Source of the DNA: a virus
Strand: one strand, 5' to 3'
IMG/VR virus record: IMGVR_UViG_3300031566_000061
Location: 1 to 50,086 of that record
DNA length: 50,086 nucleotides
The position numbers were made by a program, and so were the translations under genes. A model generated the notes under the pieces. The model was not told where the DNA came from, made no database searches, and saw only the letters and a program-made list of their open reading frames with translations. Shown piece by piece: positions 40,086 to 47,924 of the stretch; the first letter of the stretch is position 1; each line of letters begins with the position of its first letter.

Positions 40086-40252
40086 GTATTAACAGCACAC
40101 CACCGACAGACTCTTTATTCATTTCACAGGTGTTAAGGGATAGGATATTTCAGAGTAGAGTAATGGATTTAGTTACTATCGAGACTCCAGACTTTACATA
40201 TCCAGAACCGCCCTTTTGTGACTGGCTTTCCCCTAAAAGGAAACCAGAATGA
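40082..40252 (+). CDS. Small 56-residue protein upstream of dnaB
   Basis: The frame MSINSTPPTDSLFISQVLRD ... CDWLSPKRKPE overlaps the previous stop and the dnaB start (ATGA). Its last codons (CCTAAAAGGAAACCAGAATGA) resemble the TTAAAAGGAAACCA run inside the preceding gene, so it is part of the same duplication. The role is unknown. It may serve for translational coupling. Confidence 0.5.
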   Translation: MSINSTPPTDSLFISQVLRDRIFQSRVMDLVTIETPDFTYPEPPFCDWLSPKRKPE

Positions 40253-41568
40253 CCATTGACCGTACACCACCACACAACGCTGAAGCAGAGGCCGCCTGTC
40301 TTGGGGCTGTTATGATTGATCCAGCGGTAATTGCTGAATTGATCGACGTTTTAAGGCCCGATTCCTTCTATCGTCCGGCAAACAAGAAGATTTTTTCTGC
40401 CATGATAAGCCTTTTTGATGGAAAACAGCCCATTGAGTCAATATCTATATCTAAGTTTCTCAAAGATTCAGGTGATTTAAATACTTGCGGTGGGGCAGCG
40501 TACCTTTCAGAATTGACTTCAGGGTCATTTAACAGCGTAAATGTTGGGTTTTACGCTGACATTATAAATGATTTAAGCAAAAAACGCGATTTATTAAGGC
40601 TATCTTCCTTAATCAATGCGGCTGCGTACGATGTCAGTAATACAGCCATTGAGGTTATTGAATCGGCCGGAAAGAAACTCTTTGAGCTTGCAGATCAACA
40701 GGGTGGAGGCTATGAGAAAATAGGCGACCTACTGTATAGTGGCGTTGAAAGTATTGAGAGGACTTTCAAGCTAAAAGGGGAACCTTCCGGGGTTCCCACT
40801 GGATTCTCAGAGCTTGACAGGATGACAAGCGGCCTTCAAAGGAGTGAATTGATCATAATAGGGGCCCGCCCATCTGTTGGGAAAACTGCCTTAGCACTAA
40901 ACATGGCCGCAAACATCAGTATTGAAAATAAAATACCTGTTGGCTTCTTTTCCATGGAAATGAGTAAAGCGGCTTTGGTTAAAAGGATAATTTGTAGCGA
41001 AGCCCGCGTTTCAACTTCAGGAATTAGATATGGCCTTCTTAGGCCAAACGATTTTAAATCCATTACGGACGCCGCAAGCAGGATTCAGAGGGCCCCTCTT
41101 TTTATTGATGATAGCCCTAACCTTCCGCTTTTGAACCTTCGGTCAACAGCCCGACGGATGGTCTCGCAAGAAGGTGTTAAAATAATTTTCATCGATTACA
41201 TAACCCTTATTAAGCCCGAAACTAAGGAAGCCCCTCGACATGAGCAGATCGCAGAGATAAGCCGGTCCCTAAAAGCGCTTGCGCGTGAGCTAAATATTCC
41301 GGTCGTTGTCTTGACGCAGGTCCGGAGGGAGACCGAAGGGAAGAGGCCAAGCCTTGCAGACATCCGGGAGTCTGGATCGATAGAACAGGACGCCGACGTT
41401 GTGCTTTTTCTACACCGCGTTAAGCCAGGAGATAAGGATTCTGATGATTCCGCTACAGGGGTTGAGACGGAGTTAGTCGTTGCGAAACATCGCAATGGTC
41501 CGGTTGGAATCCTTAAGCTGGCGTTTTTGACCCAGTATACAAAGTTTGAGCCGTTATCAAGGGCTTAA
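40249..41568 (+). CDS. dnaB: Replicative DNA helicase, DnaB family
   Basis: The 439-residue helicase has the DnaB N-terminal domain (PPHNAEAEAACLGAVMIDPA) and a RecA-type motor: Walker A GARPSVGKTALALNMA (about residues 205-220), VGFFSMEMSKAALVKRI, Walker B IIFIDYITLI, QVRRETEGKRPSLADIRESG with the sensor and SIEQDADVVLFLHR. It unwinds DNA at the phage fork and is probably loaded by the initiator at 21815. It is on the opposite strand, far from that gene. It is a full-length phage DnaB. Confidence 0.95.
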   Translation: MTIDRTPPHNAEAEAACLGAVMIDPAVIAELIDVLRPDSFYRPANKKIFSAMISLFDGKQPIESISISKFLKDSGDLNTCGGAAYLSELTSGSFNSVNVGFYADIINDLSKKRDLLRLSSLINAAAYDVSNTAIEVIESAGKKLFELADQQGGGYEKIGDLLYSGVESIERTFKLKGEPSGVPTGFSELDRMTSGLQRSELIIIGARPSVGKTALALNMAANISIENKIPVGFFSMEMSKAALVKRIICSEARVSTSGIRYGLLRPNDFKSITDAASRIQRAPLFIDDSPNLPLLNLRSTARRMVSQEGVKIIFIDYITLIKPETKEAPRHEQIAEISRSLKALARELNIPVVVLTQVRRETEGKRPSLADIRESGSIEQDADVVLFLHRVKPGDKDSDDSATGVETELVVAKHRNGPVGILKLAFLTQYTKFEPLSRA

Positions 41569-41597
41569 ACTTAACTATGATTTAGACGGAGGATATT

Positions 41598-41792
41598 ATG
41601 GAATTGGTTAAACACAAAACGTGTAAAGGGTGCGTTTTCCACTATAAAATACTTAATGGATGCCCGGAAGAACCATGCCCAAGGCCGGCAAATTTTCCAT
41701 TTGATAGGATGCCGAAAGACGATCTTCTTCCTATGAAATCAACTAAACCAACATTTAAACGATTCAGGGCAAGGGAGGTATACCAGACATGA
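41598..41792 (+). CDS. Small Cys-rich protein
   Basis: The 64-residue product starts MELVKHKTCKGCVFHYKILN followed by GCPEEPC. Four Cys in C-x2-C...C-x4-C spacing suggest a zinc knuckle. The C-terminus is basic. Similar small proteins are common in phages. Ribosome site GGAGG. The function is unknown. Confidence 0.6.
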   Translation: MELVKHKTCKGCVFHYKILNGCPEEPCPRPANFPFDRMPKDDLLPMKSTKPTFKRFRAREVYQT

Positions 41793-41856
41793 AATTAACA
41801 AAAAGAGAGAAGGCACTAATTGACCATGCCTGAGATAAGCCCCCAGTTAAGGGGGC
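41789..41856 (+). promoter_or_regulatory. 14-codon mini-frame followed by a GC hairpin (attenuator-like)
   Basis: MKLTKREKALIDHA is encoded at 41789-41833 behind GGAGG and overlaps the previous stop. Six bases after its stop, GCCCCC-AGTTAA-GGGGGC (41839-41856) forms a strong hairpin followed by AATTTTAATAAT. The layout of short peptide plus terminator-like hairpin resembles an attenuator or insulates the next gene at 41885. Confidence 0.5.
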
Positions 41857-41884
41857 AATTTTAATAATAGGATCGGAGGACTTT

Positions 41885-42244
41885 ATGGAGACTAAAACCA
41901 AAGATATGGAATTGAACCGGACCCTTGATATTGTATTGAACCGAATCAATACAACCCTGGATACGGAATTGACTCGAATCAACACAACCCTGGAAGAAAT
42001 CAATCGCAGTTTGCTATTGAGCAAAAAAACCAAAAAGCGCCTAAAGAGGTATACAAAGATGATTAAAAAAATGCGGTTTGTACGAAAATACGCATTGACC
42101 GATCTTGCATTCCATGGCCGTAATCTGCTTACTATCAGTCATTACAACGGTGTTGATTCTGCCCTGGCCATGATTGAAGGAAGGGACGGAAACCCTATAG
42201 ACGTAAATCAAGCTATAGAGACAAATACAGGCCAGGATCATTAG
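41885..42244 (+). CDS. Coiled-coil hypothetical protein
   Basis: The 119-residue product has heptad-like repeats in the first 50 residues (LNRTLDIVLNRINTTLDTEL TRINTTLEEINR style), a basic linker (KKTKKRLKRYTKMIKKMR) and a mixed C-terminus. The DNA shows the internal repeat aatcaa(t/c)acaaccctgga twice. It could oligomerise and bind nucleic acid. The function is unknown. Confidence 0.55.
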   Translation: METKTKDMELNRTLDIVLNRINTTLDTELTRINTTLEEINRSLLLSKKTKKRLKRYTKMIKKMRFVRKYALTDLAFHGRNLLTISHYNGVDSALAMIEGRDGNPIDVNQAIETNTGQDH

Positions 42245-42269
42245 ATAAGGTCCCGATGGGAGACCTTAT
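42245..42269 (+). other. Intergenic hairpin
   Basis: ATAAGGTC pairs with GACCTTAT around CCGATGGGA, directly after the stop of the preceding gene. It has the same style as the hairpin at 39073 (core GGTC..GACC). The following 170 bases to 42443 hold a 15-codon mini-frame (MFVDTEKWWADSIPK) and the inverted GC-rich repeat, and no larger gene. Confidence 0.5.
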
Positions 42270-42322
42270 GTTTGTCGATACTGAAAAGTGGTGGGCTGAT
42301 TCCATTCCAAAGTAGGGTTACT

Positions 42323-42412
42323 CGGAGGCGGCCCCCTGCAAGCCCTCCAGCGGGACTCCGTGTGGCGCCTCCTCCGTCGTCCTGTGGAATCCCCTGGGGC
42401 TGTCTGTGGGAT
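42323..42412 (-). repeat. Dispersed GC-rich repeat, inverted copy
   Basis: Read on the minus strand, ggggattccacaggacgacg and gag align with ggggattccccaggacgccg of the array at 33043. Then CCCGCTGGAGGGC matches exactly 13 bases of array units 1 and 5. This places a diverged unit in opposite orientation in an intergenic region. Confidence 0.7.
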
Positions 42413-42443
42413 CGAAAATTAAAGTATTTGAAGGAGTTTTATA

Positions 42444-42641
42444 ATGAAAGAGTCAACCAGGAAAGCTTTATGCGTATTCTCATTGGTTATAGGTCTATGT
42501 GGTGTTTCAATCATGATTATAGGTTTTACAAAAGACCGTATTCCTGTGTCAGAAAAAGACTACCAAGAAATCGCGGTGGATTACTTTGACGGCCAACCGG
42601 AGTGTGGACGATTGATCCAAATGGAAATATGGAAAAAATAA
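42444..42641 (+). CDS. Small membrane protein
   Basis: The 65-residue product has one membrane helix (ALCVFSLVIGLCGVSIMIIG, about 8-27) and a polar C-terminus (RIPVSEKDYQEIAVDYFDG). Ribosome site AAGGAG lies upstream. The overlapping longer frame at 42272-42589 runs through the GC-rich repeat and is not used. The function is unknown. Confidence 0.6.
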   Translation: MKESTRKALCVFSLVIGLCGVSIMIIGFTKDRIPVSEKDYQEIAVDYFDGQPECGRLIQMEIWKK

Positions 42642-42653
42642 GGAGTGTACAGC

Positions 42654-43235
42654 ATGAAAAGCCAAAGTGAATATGCTTGTAGTCTTGTAGGCAAAGACGG
42701 AAAAGAGCATTGGGTATATGGGATAATTGCAAAAAGTCCAAGTGCGGCAAAATACAAATATTTTATGGACTGTGATTGTTATGACGATTACTACCCTGAT
42801 TTTGCAAATTGGTGCATTGTCAAAAAAGTAGGTGAAGTTTCAATTAGATCCTATTTGGGGGATGCAAAAACTTTTGATAGGGTAGCCACCGCTCGTGGGA
42901 TTGATGCTTTTGTTTATCAAGGGATGGCTATTTCAGTTAATGGTAAATCTGGGATAGTAGTGGGCGGTAATAGCAGTCAAAATTTAGATATCTTGATTGG
43001 TAAAGAAATTTGTAATTGCCACCCACTTTGGGAAACAATCTATTATAATTCAGACGGGTCAATAGCCGCTGATTATAGTAAAGGTGATGAAAGGAATGAC
43101 CCAAGGGCTACAAGAAAGGCATGTTATGGCAATTACCTTGTTAGTACCTTAACAGGCTGTGGTGATTGCCAACAGCGCGATGATTGCCTACTGGATAGCA
43201 AAATAAGGAGTGTACAGCATGAAAAGATGGGATAG
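42654..43235 (+). CDS. Hypothetical protein ending in a duplicated Cys motif
   Basis: From ATG 42654, behind AAGGAG, the product is 193 residues. An earlier GTG at 42645 lies on the site itself. The C-terminus reads ACYGNYLVSTLTGCGDCQQR DDCLLDSK, almost the same as in the next gene, and then runs into the next ribosome site (IRSVQHEKMG). So the gene lost its own stop when the tandem duplication formed. The Cx2Cx5C motif may bind zinc or an iron-sulfur cluster. Confidence 0.55.
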   Translation: MKSQSEYACSLVGKDGKEHWVYGIIAKSPSAAKYKYFMDCDCYDDYYPDFANWCIVKKVGEVSIRSYLGDAKTFDRVATARGIDAFVYQGMAISVNGKSGIVVGGNSSQNLDILIGKEICNCHPLWETIYYNSDGSIAADYSKGDERNDPRATRKACYGNYLVSTLTGCGDCQQRDDCLLDSKIRSVQHEKMG

Positions 43236-43398
43236 CGTTATCGATACCTTAGATTTTATTGAAAAACAAAAGCATCTACTGGATAAAAAAACATGTTTTG
43301 GCAATTATCTTGTTAGCAACTTAACGGGCTGTGGTGATTGTCAACAGAGGGATGCTTGCCTACTTGATAGCAAAGATAAGCCTAAATTCCATATGTAG
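43219..43398 (+). CDS. Small Cys-motif protein, duplicate of the preceding C-terminus
   Basis: The 59-residue product starts at ATG 43219. Its site aaataaggagtgtacagcat is identical to that before 42654. The C-terminal 30 residues (CFGNYLVSNLTGCGDCQQRD ACLLDSK) repeat the end of the previous protein. The N-terminus (MKRWDSVIDTLDFIEKQKH) is unrelated. This looks like a partial tandem duplication with a shared leader. Confidence 0.55.
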   Translation: MKRWDSVIDTLDFIEKQKHLLDKKTCFGNYLVSNLTGCGDCQQRDACLLDSKDKPKFHM

Positions 43399-43415
43399 AA
43401 AGGAGTGGTTCCAGA

Positions 43416-43826
43416 ATGCCTAAAAAGATACCTGAGAAATATTTTGACTGGATTGACAAGAACGTCCCGGATAAGCCCACTTGCCTTTGCAAGGTTATGT
43501 CATTCAAAATGAAAGAGGCTTTCCCTGAGTTGGAAGTAAAAGAGGGTGTCTATTCCGATCCTGATTTTCACATTCACGTCCGGCATTGGTGGGTCTGTTG
43601 GGAGGGTATCATAATCGACCCTACGCAAGATCAATTCCCTTCCGGTGGGCACTGCTCTTACAAAGAGCCCCTTGATGATGTAATGCCAAACTACTATTGC
43701 CATAACTGCGCAAGCATGGTCTACAACGGGGAGTACCTTTGCGATACTTGCCGGGACTCAGGGGAAAAGCTTTTGTCTACGTCAAGGAAGGTTAAATGGT
43801 TACTCAATCCAGTTCCGGGACAATAA
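43416..43826 (+). CDS. Hypothetical protein, possibly papain/transglutaminase-like
   Basis: The 136-residue product has CLCKVMSFKMKEAFPELEVK, then IHVRHWWVCWEGIIIDPTQD and a Cys-rich C-terminus with CHNC and CDTC. A Cys, His (RHWW) and Asp (DPT) in this order recall small transglutaminase-like or papain-like folds in phages. The resemblance is weak and the enzyme role is a guess. The end could bind zinc. Confidence 0.5.
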   Translation: MPKKIPEKYFDWIDKNVPDKPTCLCKVMSFKMKEAFPELEVKEGVYSDPDFHIHVRHWWVCWEGIIIDPTQDQFPSGGHCSYKEPLDDVMPNYYCHNCASMVYNGEYLCDTCRDSGEKLLSTSRKVKWLLNPVPGQ

Positions 43827-43852
43827 TTATAAAATGGTTTATGGAGACTAAC

Positions 43853-44053
43853 ATGGATTCAACTGAAAAAATAACGACAGAAATGAAAGAACGCTGGAAC
43901 GCTCATTTATCATTCCTGACAGGGGTTCCCGAACTGAAGCACTGGGAACGCAGCCTCATAGATGGTATCAGGATATATTTTGATAAACATGGTTCATTGA
44001 CTTTCCGTCAATCTAAGTCTTTGCGCCAAATCTATAACTTTCATTCAGGGTGA
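43853..44053 (+). CDS. Small hypothetical protein, last plus-strand gene
   Basis: From ATG 43853 (GGAG upstream) the product is 66 residues (MDSTEKITTEMKERWNAHLS...). It is helical and has an aromatic C-terminus. Its stop touches the stop of the convergent lysin gene with no bases between. No terminator is visible between them, so transcripts may overlap. The function is unknown. Confidence 0.5.
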   Translation: MDSTEKITTEMKERWNAHLSFLTGVPELKHWERSLIDGIRIYFDKHGSLTFRQSKSLRQIYNFHSG

Positions 44054-44800
44054 TTACATACCAAAAAGGGCACGGCTGGAATACTTTGTTGACTTCCGGC
44101 CCTTCCCGTCCGTGTAAATCATTTTGTATGGGTTAAGAAAAATAATCCTCTTTTCTTGACACATCCGCTGGTATTCTTTCAGTTTCTGATCACCGTCAAG
44201 CCAGTATTCCATGCCATCATTGCTCGAAAGCTCTATTATTTCACCTTGATCAAGTGGACTCAGTGCCTTTTCTTCATATTTCGCGTAAAGAATCCAGTCT
44301 AAAACCTCGTTTGTTTCAAGCCATTCCCCATCATAACCCCATGCCTCGACCTCGACATGGGTATGGGTTCCAGTGCTAAACCCATAATCCCCCGGGTTGG
44401 CTATTTTTGTTTCTCTTTCTATTGCATAGCTCATTTGTAATTCTCTGAGAATATCAATATCCTCCGGGAAACAATGGGCTATTAGTACCCGGAATCCCAG
44501 GCGGTGGTAAAGGAGAATAACAGACCCATAGCCCCGGCCCTTGTAATCATAAAAGCCTGTTTTCCCGAAGTCGAACGGGGAATAAATTGACTGATTCCCT
44601 CCGCGATCTTCGGCGCCATGTATCCCAGGGAACCCCCAGATAATCCTACCTTCGATTTCCCTGTACCGTTCCACCAACCCAAACCCACAGGTAAAGGGGG
44701 CATTCGGCCTAAAGGATATTTCTGAGAAATCAAGACCGCCGTGGTCCTTTATGAAAAACTCAAAGGTTTGTTTATAGTCATTGTCTGGTTTGTCGATCAT
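44054..44800 (-). CDS. M23-type peptidoglycan endopeptidase (lysin)
   Basis: The 248-residue protein has the zinc motif HGAED (His, Asp ligands, near residue 60) and THTHVEVEAWG (catalytic and ligand His, about 145), the hallmarks of M23/LytM metallopeptidases that cut peptide cross-links. The C-terminal 80 residues (DNDGMEYWLDGDQK-like region SNDGMEYWLDGDQK, then GKGRKSTKYSSRALFGM) may bind the wall. There is no signal peptide, so release needs the adjacent membrane protein. It ends the late operon. Start follows AAGGAGG. Confidence 0.75.
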   Translation of the reverse strand: MIDKPDNDYKQTFEFFIKDHGGLDFSEISFRPNAPFTCGFGLVERYREIEGRIIWGFPGIHGAEDRGGNQSIYSPFDFGKTGFYDYKGRGYGSVILLYHRLGFRVLIAHCFPEDIDILRELQMSYAIERETKIANPGDYGFSTGTHTHVEVEAWGYDGEWLETNEVLDWILYAKYEEKALSPLDQGEIIELSSNDGMEYWLDGDQKLKEYQRMCQEKRIIFLNPYKMIYTDGKGRKSTKYSSRALFGM

Positions 44801-44812
44801 GCATCTGCCTCC

Positions 44813-45346
44813 TTACGGAATTATTTTTAAAATGCTCAATATAAAGCCTATCAAGAGTCCTACAACTCCAACTAACCCCCACGTTATTTTAAGATGTAAA
44901 GCCTTATGCGCCTTTTGATCCTCGTCAAGCTTTTTTTCAAAAGATTCAAGCTTTTTTTCATGATTTTTATTTTCAAGCTTAAATGTCTGGAATTTCAATT
45001 CTATGGAATGTTTTACTTCCACTATGCTTGAACTCAATTTTATAATATCTTCTTTTTTTTGGGAAAACAGGGCACTCATTTCATCAATTTCTCGTTGCAT
45101 ATCCTGAGTTGATTTTTCAAGCCTGGATATGCCTTCTTCAAAATTCTGATAACTTATTGAGTTACACTGTACGGTAGCCTGGAATTGCTCTATCTGAGTC
45201 GCCTTAGATTGATCTATTGTAAGCCTTACATCATTTTCCCGTTTTTGTATATCGGTTTTCATTTCAAGCCTTAAGGCTTCGAGCTTTTCATTATAAGCTT
45301 TTCTGTTTTCGGCAAACATAACTTCTAATATTTCTTTCATTTCCAA
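44813..45346 (-). CDS. Coiled-coil protein with C-terminal membrane helix (XhlA/holin-like)
   Basis: The 177-residue product is a long coiled coil (residues about 5-150) ending in one membrane helix (ITWGLVGVVGLLIGFILSIL, about 153-172). XhlA-type lysis proteins have that layout, and the gene is directly upstream of the M23 lysin, so a lysis role is likely. Start is TTG 45346 seven bases after GGAG. ATG 45340 is an alternative. Confidence 0.65.
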   Translation of the reverse strand: MEMKEILEVMFAENRKAYNEKLEALRLEMKTDIQKRENDVRLTIDQSKATQIEQFQATVQCNSISYQNFEEGISRLEKSTQDMQREIDEMSALFSQKKEDIIKLSSSIVEVKHSIELKFQTFKLENKNHEKKLESFEKKLDEDQKAHKALHLKITWGLVGVVGLLIGFILSILKIIP

Positions 45347-45355
45347 TTTATACTC

Positions 45356-45682
45356 CTACGTAAACTCATCCCATATTTTCATTGTATAAGTTCCCCCTGG
45401 GCCGTCAAATGCACCCTCCCCGGGAAGTTTTACTTTAGCCATAAAGTTCCAAACTTCCGGCTGGTTATAATCGCCCGCTTCAGACACGTGCTTTATTTTA
45501 GTCGTGTCCACCCTTACGGCCTTTCCGTCTATATGCTTCCATTCACCTCTTGACCCATCGGGCCTCTCGTATTTGATACCCCATTCCTCGGCACTATCCA
45601 GGTTTATCAAGGTATCAAGGACTAATTCATGACCTATCGTGTTTACGTAAACTTTAAACGCTTGCAATATCGTTATTGACAT
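45356..45682 (-). CDS. Hypothetical tail-region protein
   Basis: The 108-residue product (MSITILQAFKVYVNTIGHEL...) is beta-rich with charged loops (IKYERPDGSRGEWKHIDGKA). It follows the small protein at 45693 and precedes the lysis pair. Position between tail fibres and lysis suggests a tail or virion accessory. No family is recognised. Confidence 0.55.
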   Translation of the reverse strand: MSITILQAFKVYVNTIGHELVLDTLINLDSAEEWGIKYERPDGSRGEWKHIDGKAVRVDTTKIKHVSEAGDYNQPEVWNFMAKVKLPGEGAFDGPGGTYTMKIWDEFT

Positions 45683-45692
45683 ATATTGTCTC

Positions 45693-46001
45693 CTAACTTG
45701 GGAATAGATTTTCCACAGGTATTATTGAATCCCCATCGGTTCGGACGTTCACTTTACTATTTCCTTCGGTTTTAGTCGTTACGATAGAGCAACCACTACT
45801 TAATGAGGTTATTCTACTTTCACCTTCCGTCTTAACCATTAGGGGAGATACCCCCTCCGTTGTTATGGTAATCCTGGACTCCCCAAGGGTTATCTGCCGT
45901 TGTAGGGACCTCGAAGCAAGCCCGCTGGTCAAAATCATTTGTTCCTCTGGCCTGCCAAACGGGTTAAGTCCCCTTGTTAATATCGTATTTGTCATTGGCA
46001 T
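45693..46001 (-). CDS. Repetitive beta-rich protein, tail accessory
   Basis: The 102-residue product contains four imperfect repeats of the form TTEGxSxxx (ITTEGVSPL, VKTEGESRI, TKTEGNSKV, VRTDGDSII), every 18-20 residues, which could build a beta stack or helix. It lies directly downstream of the LamG protein in the late operon. The function is unknown, probably a fibre or baseplate part. Confidence 0.55.
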   Translation of the reverse strand: MPMTNTILTRGLNPFGRPEEQMILTSGLASRSLQRQITLGESRITITTEGVSPLMVKTEGESRITSLSSGCSIVTTKTEGNSKVNVRTDGDSIIPVENLFPS

Positions 46002-46012
46002 AATTTTCCCCC

Positions 46013-47920
46013 CTATGGATTAAGTGGCACTATCTCAATCACATTTTCCCCGTCATATATTTGATTCCATTCCTGTATGAGTTCACCGGTATCCGGCCTG
46101 CGCAAAATCAAATGTTTCTCAACTCCGATATCGTCTACTTTCATCCGTCCCCTTAGGGAATCAACAATACGTTTCAGATTATGACCAGCAGTCCCGACGG
46201 TGGTATACTCTTCGGAATTAACCTCCCAGACAGCTTCGGCGATGTCTGGGATATCGCTTGTCTGTAATAACCGTGTCAAAACAAAATTAAAAATCATATT
46301 CTGTTCATCGACAACAATATTGTCTATTTTTACAGGGTTTACGGGTGGGCTTATTACCACAGTGTACGGTCCATAATTGTACAGCCAGGTAAAGGGACTA
46401 TCAACATAATGGTATCCAGTTCCATCCCCAGGATCAAAGTTGATGCCTGAAACTGGCCCTAAATCGTCAGTAACGTTAAAGGTGACCAGGTATTTTGAGA
46501 CTGTAACTTGTAGGCTGTCCTCACCTAAATTCTGCTCATTATCTTCGGCCTGAAGCCATGCCGTAAAGACTCCGGCTGAGTTCCAAAGGAAAGTGAAAGA
46601 CTTAACGGCCTGAATTAGGGTACTGTATTCACCCTGCGGTATTTCGGTGTAAACATCGACAATCCCAGGTATCTTAAAGTAAGCATGGTCAATGGTCCCT
46701 TCGTCCGGATCATACCAGCTTGCGTCTGAAAATGGGGCGTTACTGATTCCCTGGTCAAACGTCTTATTACTACCGGCATAAACCTCCGGGGCTTCTCCAA
46801 GACTGTAGCCTATTTCTGTTTTTTCAAGTTCAACATCATTACAGCCGTCAACTCCGGCTATGAGGAAGGCCTTGACTCCGATGTATCCTATCGGAAAAGT
46901 TGGAATATTGGTATTTACAACAGCCACCGTGTCAAAATTGATACCATTTATCACCCACGCCTGTTGGTTGTCATCCCAATGCTTCCAGGTCATATTGTCG
47001 TCACTTATTTGATATCCAATAACGCCATGATTTCCGGCCCCAAGCGTTTCAATAAACCGTGTAAACGTTGTGGCCGCCGGATCGTAAGCAAGTACGCTTG
47101 TAGCGATTGTTGGGTTATCCGGGAAGTTAAAAACACGCCTCATGCCTATGTTATTGTTGTAACGACACTGGGCCTGCCCAAGCGATATGTTTTCTTTCCA
47201 AATGACGGCTTCGTCAATGTCTCCAATGAATGGGGTTACACCCTGGTTTGCCCCTATCTGACACGCAACGGAGTTTGTAATGGACTGGCTTAAAGTTACT
47301 CCAGGTACATCCTGGTATGCTGGCATAACACCATCAACATAAATATTGATTGATGCCGCCGTGTAGGGCCCCCCTATGGGAGTTGGTAAGTAAGTAGCTA
47401 CGGCATGGTGTAGAATCCCATCTCTCCAGTTTGTATTAAGAACCGCCCGTTGTATCCGGTTTCCAATTTTTATGTTACCAACGAGCGTAAAAGATAACAA
47501 ACCGAATTGATCAATAAAGAAACTCCACCCAGGGGTCGAAGGACTTCCACCGCCAACCTGCTTGCTCATAAGCGTCATAAATGATCCGCCTGCGTATGAT
47601 GTCCTAAACCAGCATTCAACCGCAAAGGGTACAGCGTTCGCGAAGGTAAACCCTGGCAATAGCCCCAAGGTTACATAATTCGTTCCGACCAGGCTTATGG
47701 CGTTCCCTATTTTCCCGGGTACGTAAAGGGGCGTACCAATAAACGTGCCATTATTTCCGTTTGGTGACCGGTCCGCTAAATTATTTTCAAATGGCAGATT
47801 CAAGAGGACGTTACTGAAATCTTCTCTTGTGCGCATAACTGAGCCGAATGGCTCTATTTTATTAGGATCGTATATATTCCCTGGATCAGTCCAGTTGATT
47901 GGAAATTGAGACATTGCCAT
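46013..47920 (-). CDS. LamG-domain tail or fibre protein
   Basis: The 635-residue protein has a LamG-like jelly roll at about 40-250 (VLLNLPFENNLADRSPNGNN, FAVECWFRTSY, DGILHHAVATY, FIGDIDEAVIW) and Ig/PKD-like stretches near 370-480 (VYAGSNKTFDQGISN ... SFTFLWNSAGVFTAWLQAED). The C-terminal 90 residues (RLLQTSDIPDIAEAVWEVNS) look like a fibre attachment or tip. LamG is also in the tail tip, so the phage has two such binding modules. It likely binds host surface glycan or protein. Confidence 0.8.
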   Translation of the reverse strand: MAMSQFPINWTDPGNIYDPNKIEPFGSVMRTREDFSNVLLNLPFENNLADRSPNGNNGTFIGTPLYVPGKIGNAISLVGTNYVTLGLLPGFTFANAVPFAVECWFRTSYAGGSFMTLMSKQVGGGSPSTPGWSFFIDQFGLLSFTLVGNIKIGNRIQRAVLNTNWRDGILHHAVATYLPTPIGGPYTAASINIYVDGVMPAYQDVPGVTLSQSITNSVACQIGANQGVTPFIGDIDEAVIWKENISLGQAQCRYNNNIGMRRVFNFPDNPTIATSVLAYDPAATTFTRFIETLGAGNHGVIGYQISDDNMTWKHWDDNQQAWVINGINFDTVAVVNTNIPTFPIGYIGVKAFLIAGVDGCNDVELEKTEIGYSLGEAPEVYAGSNKTFDQGISNAPFSDASWYDPDEGTIDHAYFKIPGIVDVYTEIPQGEYSTLIQAVKSFTFLWNSAGVFTAWLQAEDNEQNLGEDSLQVTVSKYLVTFNVTDDLGPVSGINFDPGDGTGYHYVDSPFTWLYNYGPYTVVISPPVNPVKIDNIVVDEQNMIFNFVLTRLLQTSDIPDIAEAVWEVNSEEYTTVGTAGHNLKRIVDSLRGRMKVDDIGVEKHLILRRPDTGELIQEWNQIYDGENVIEIVPLNP

Positions 47921-47924
47921 CCCC

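Noticed and set aside
42272-42589. 105-codon plus-strand frame
   Set aside because: It crosses the inverted GC-rich repeat, lacks a ribosome site and overlaps the better-supported membrane protein at 42444.
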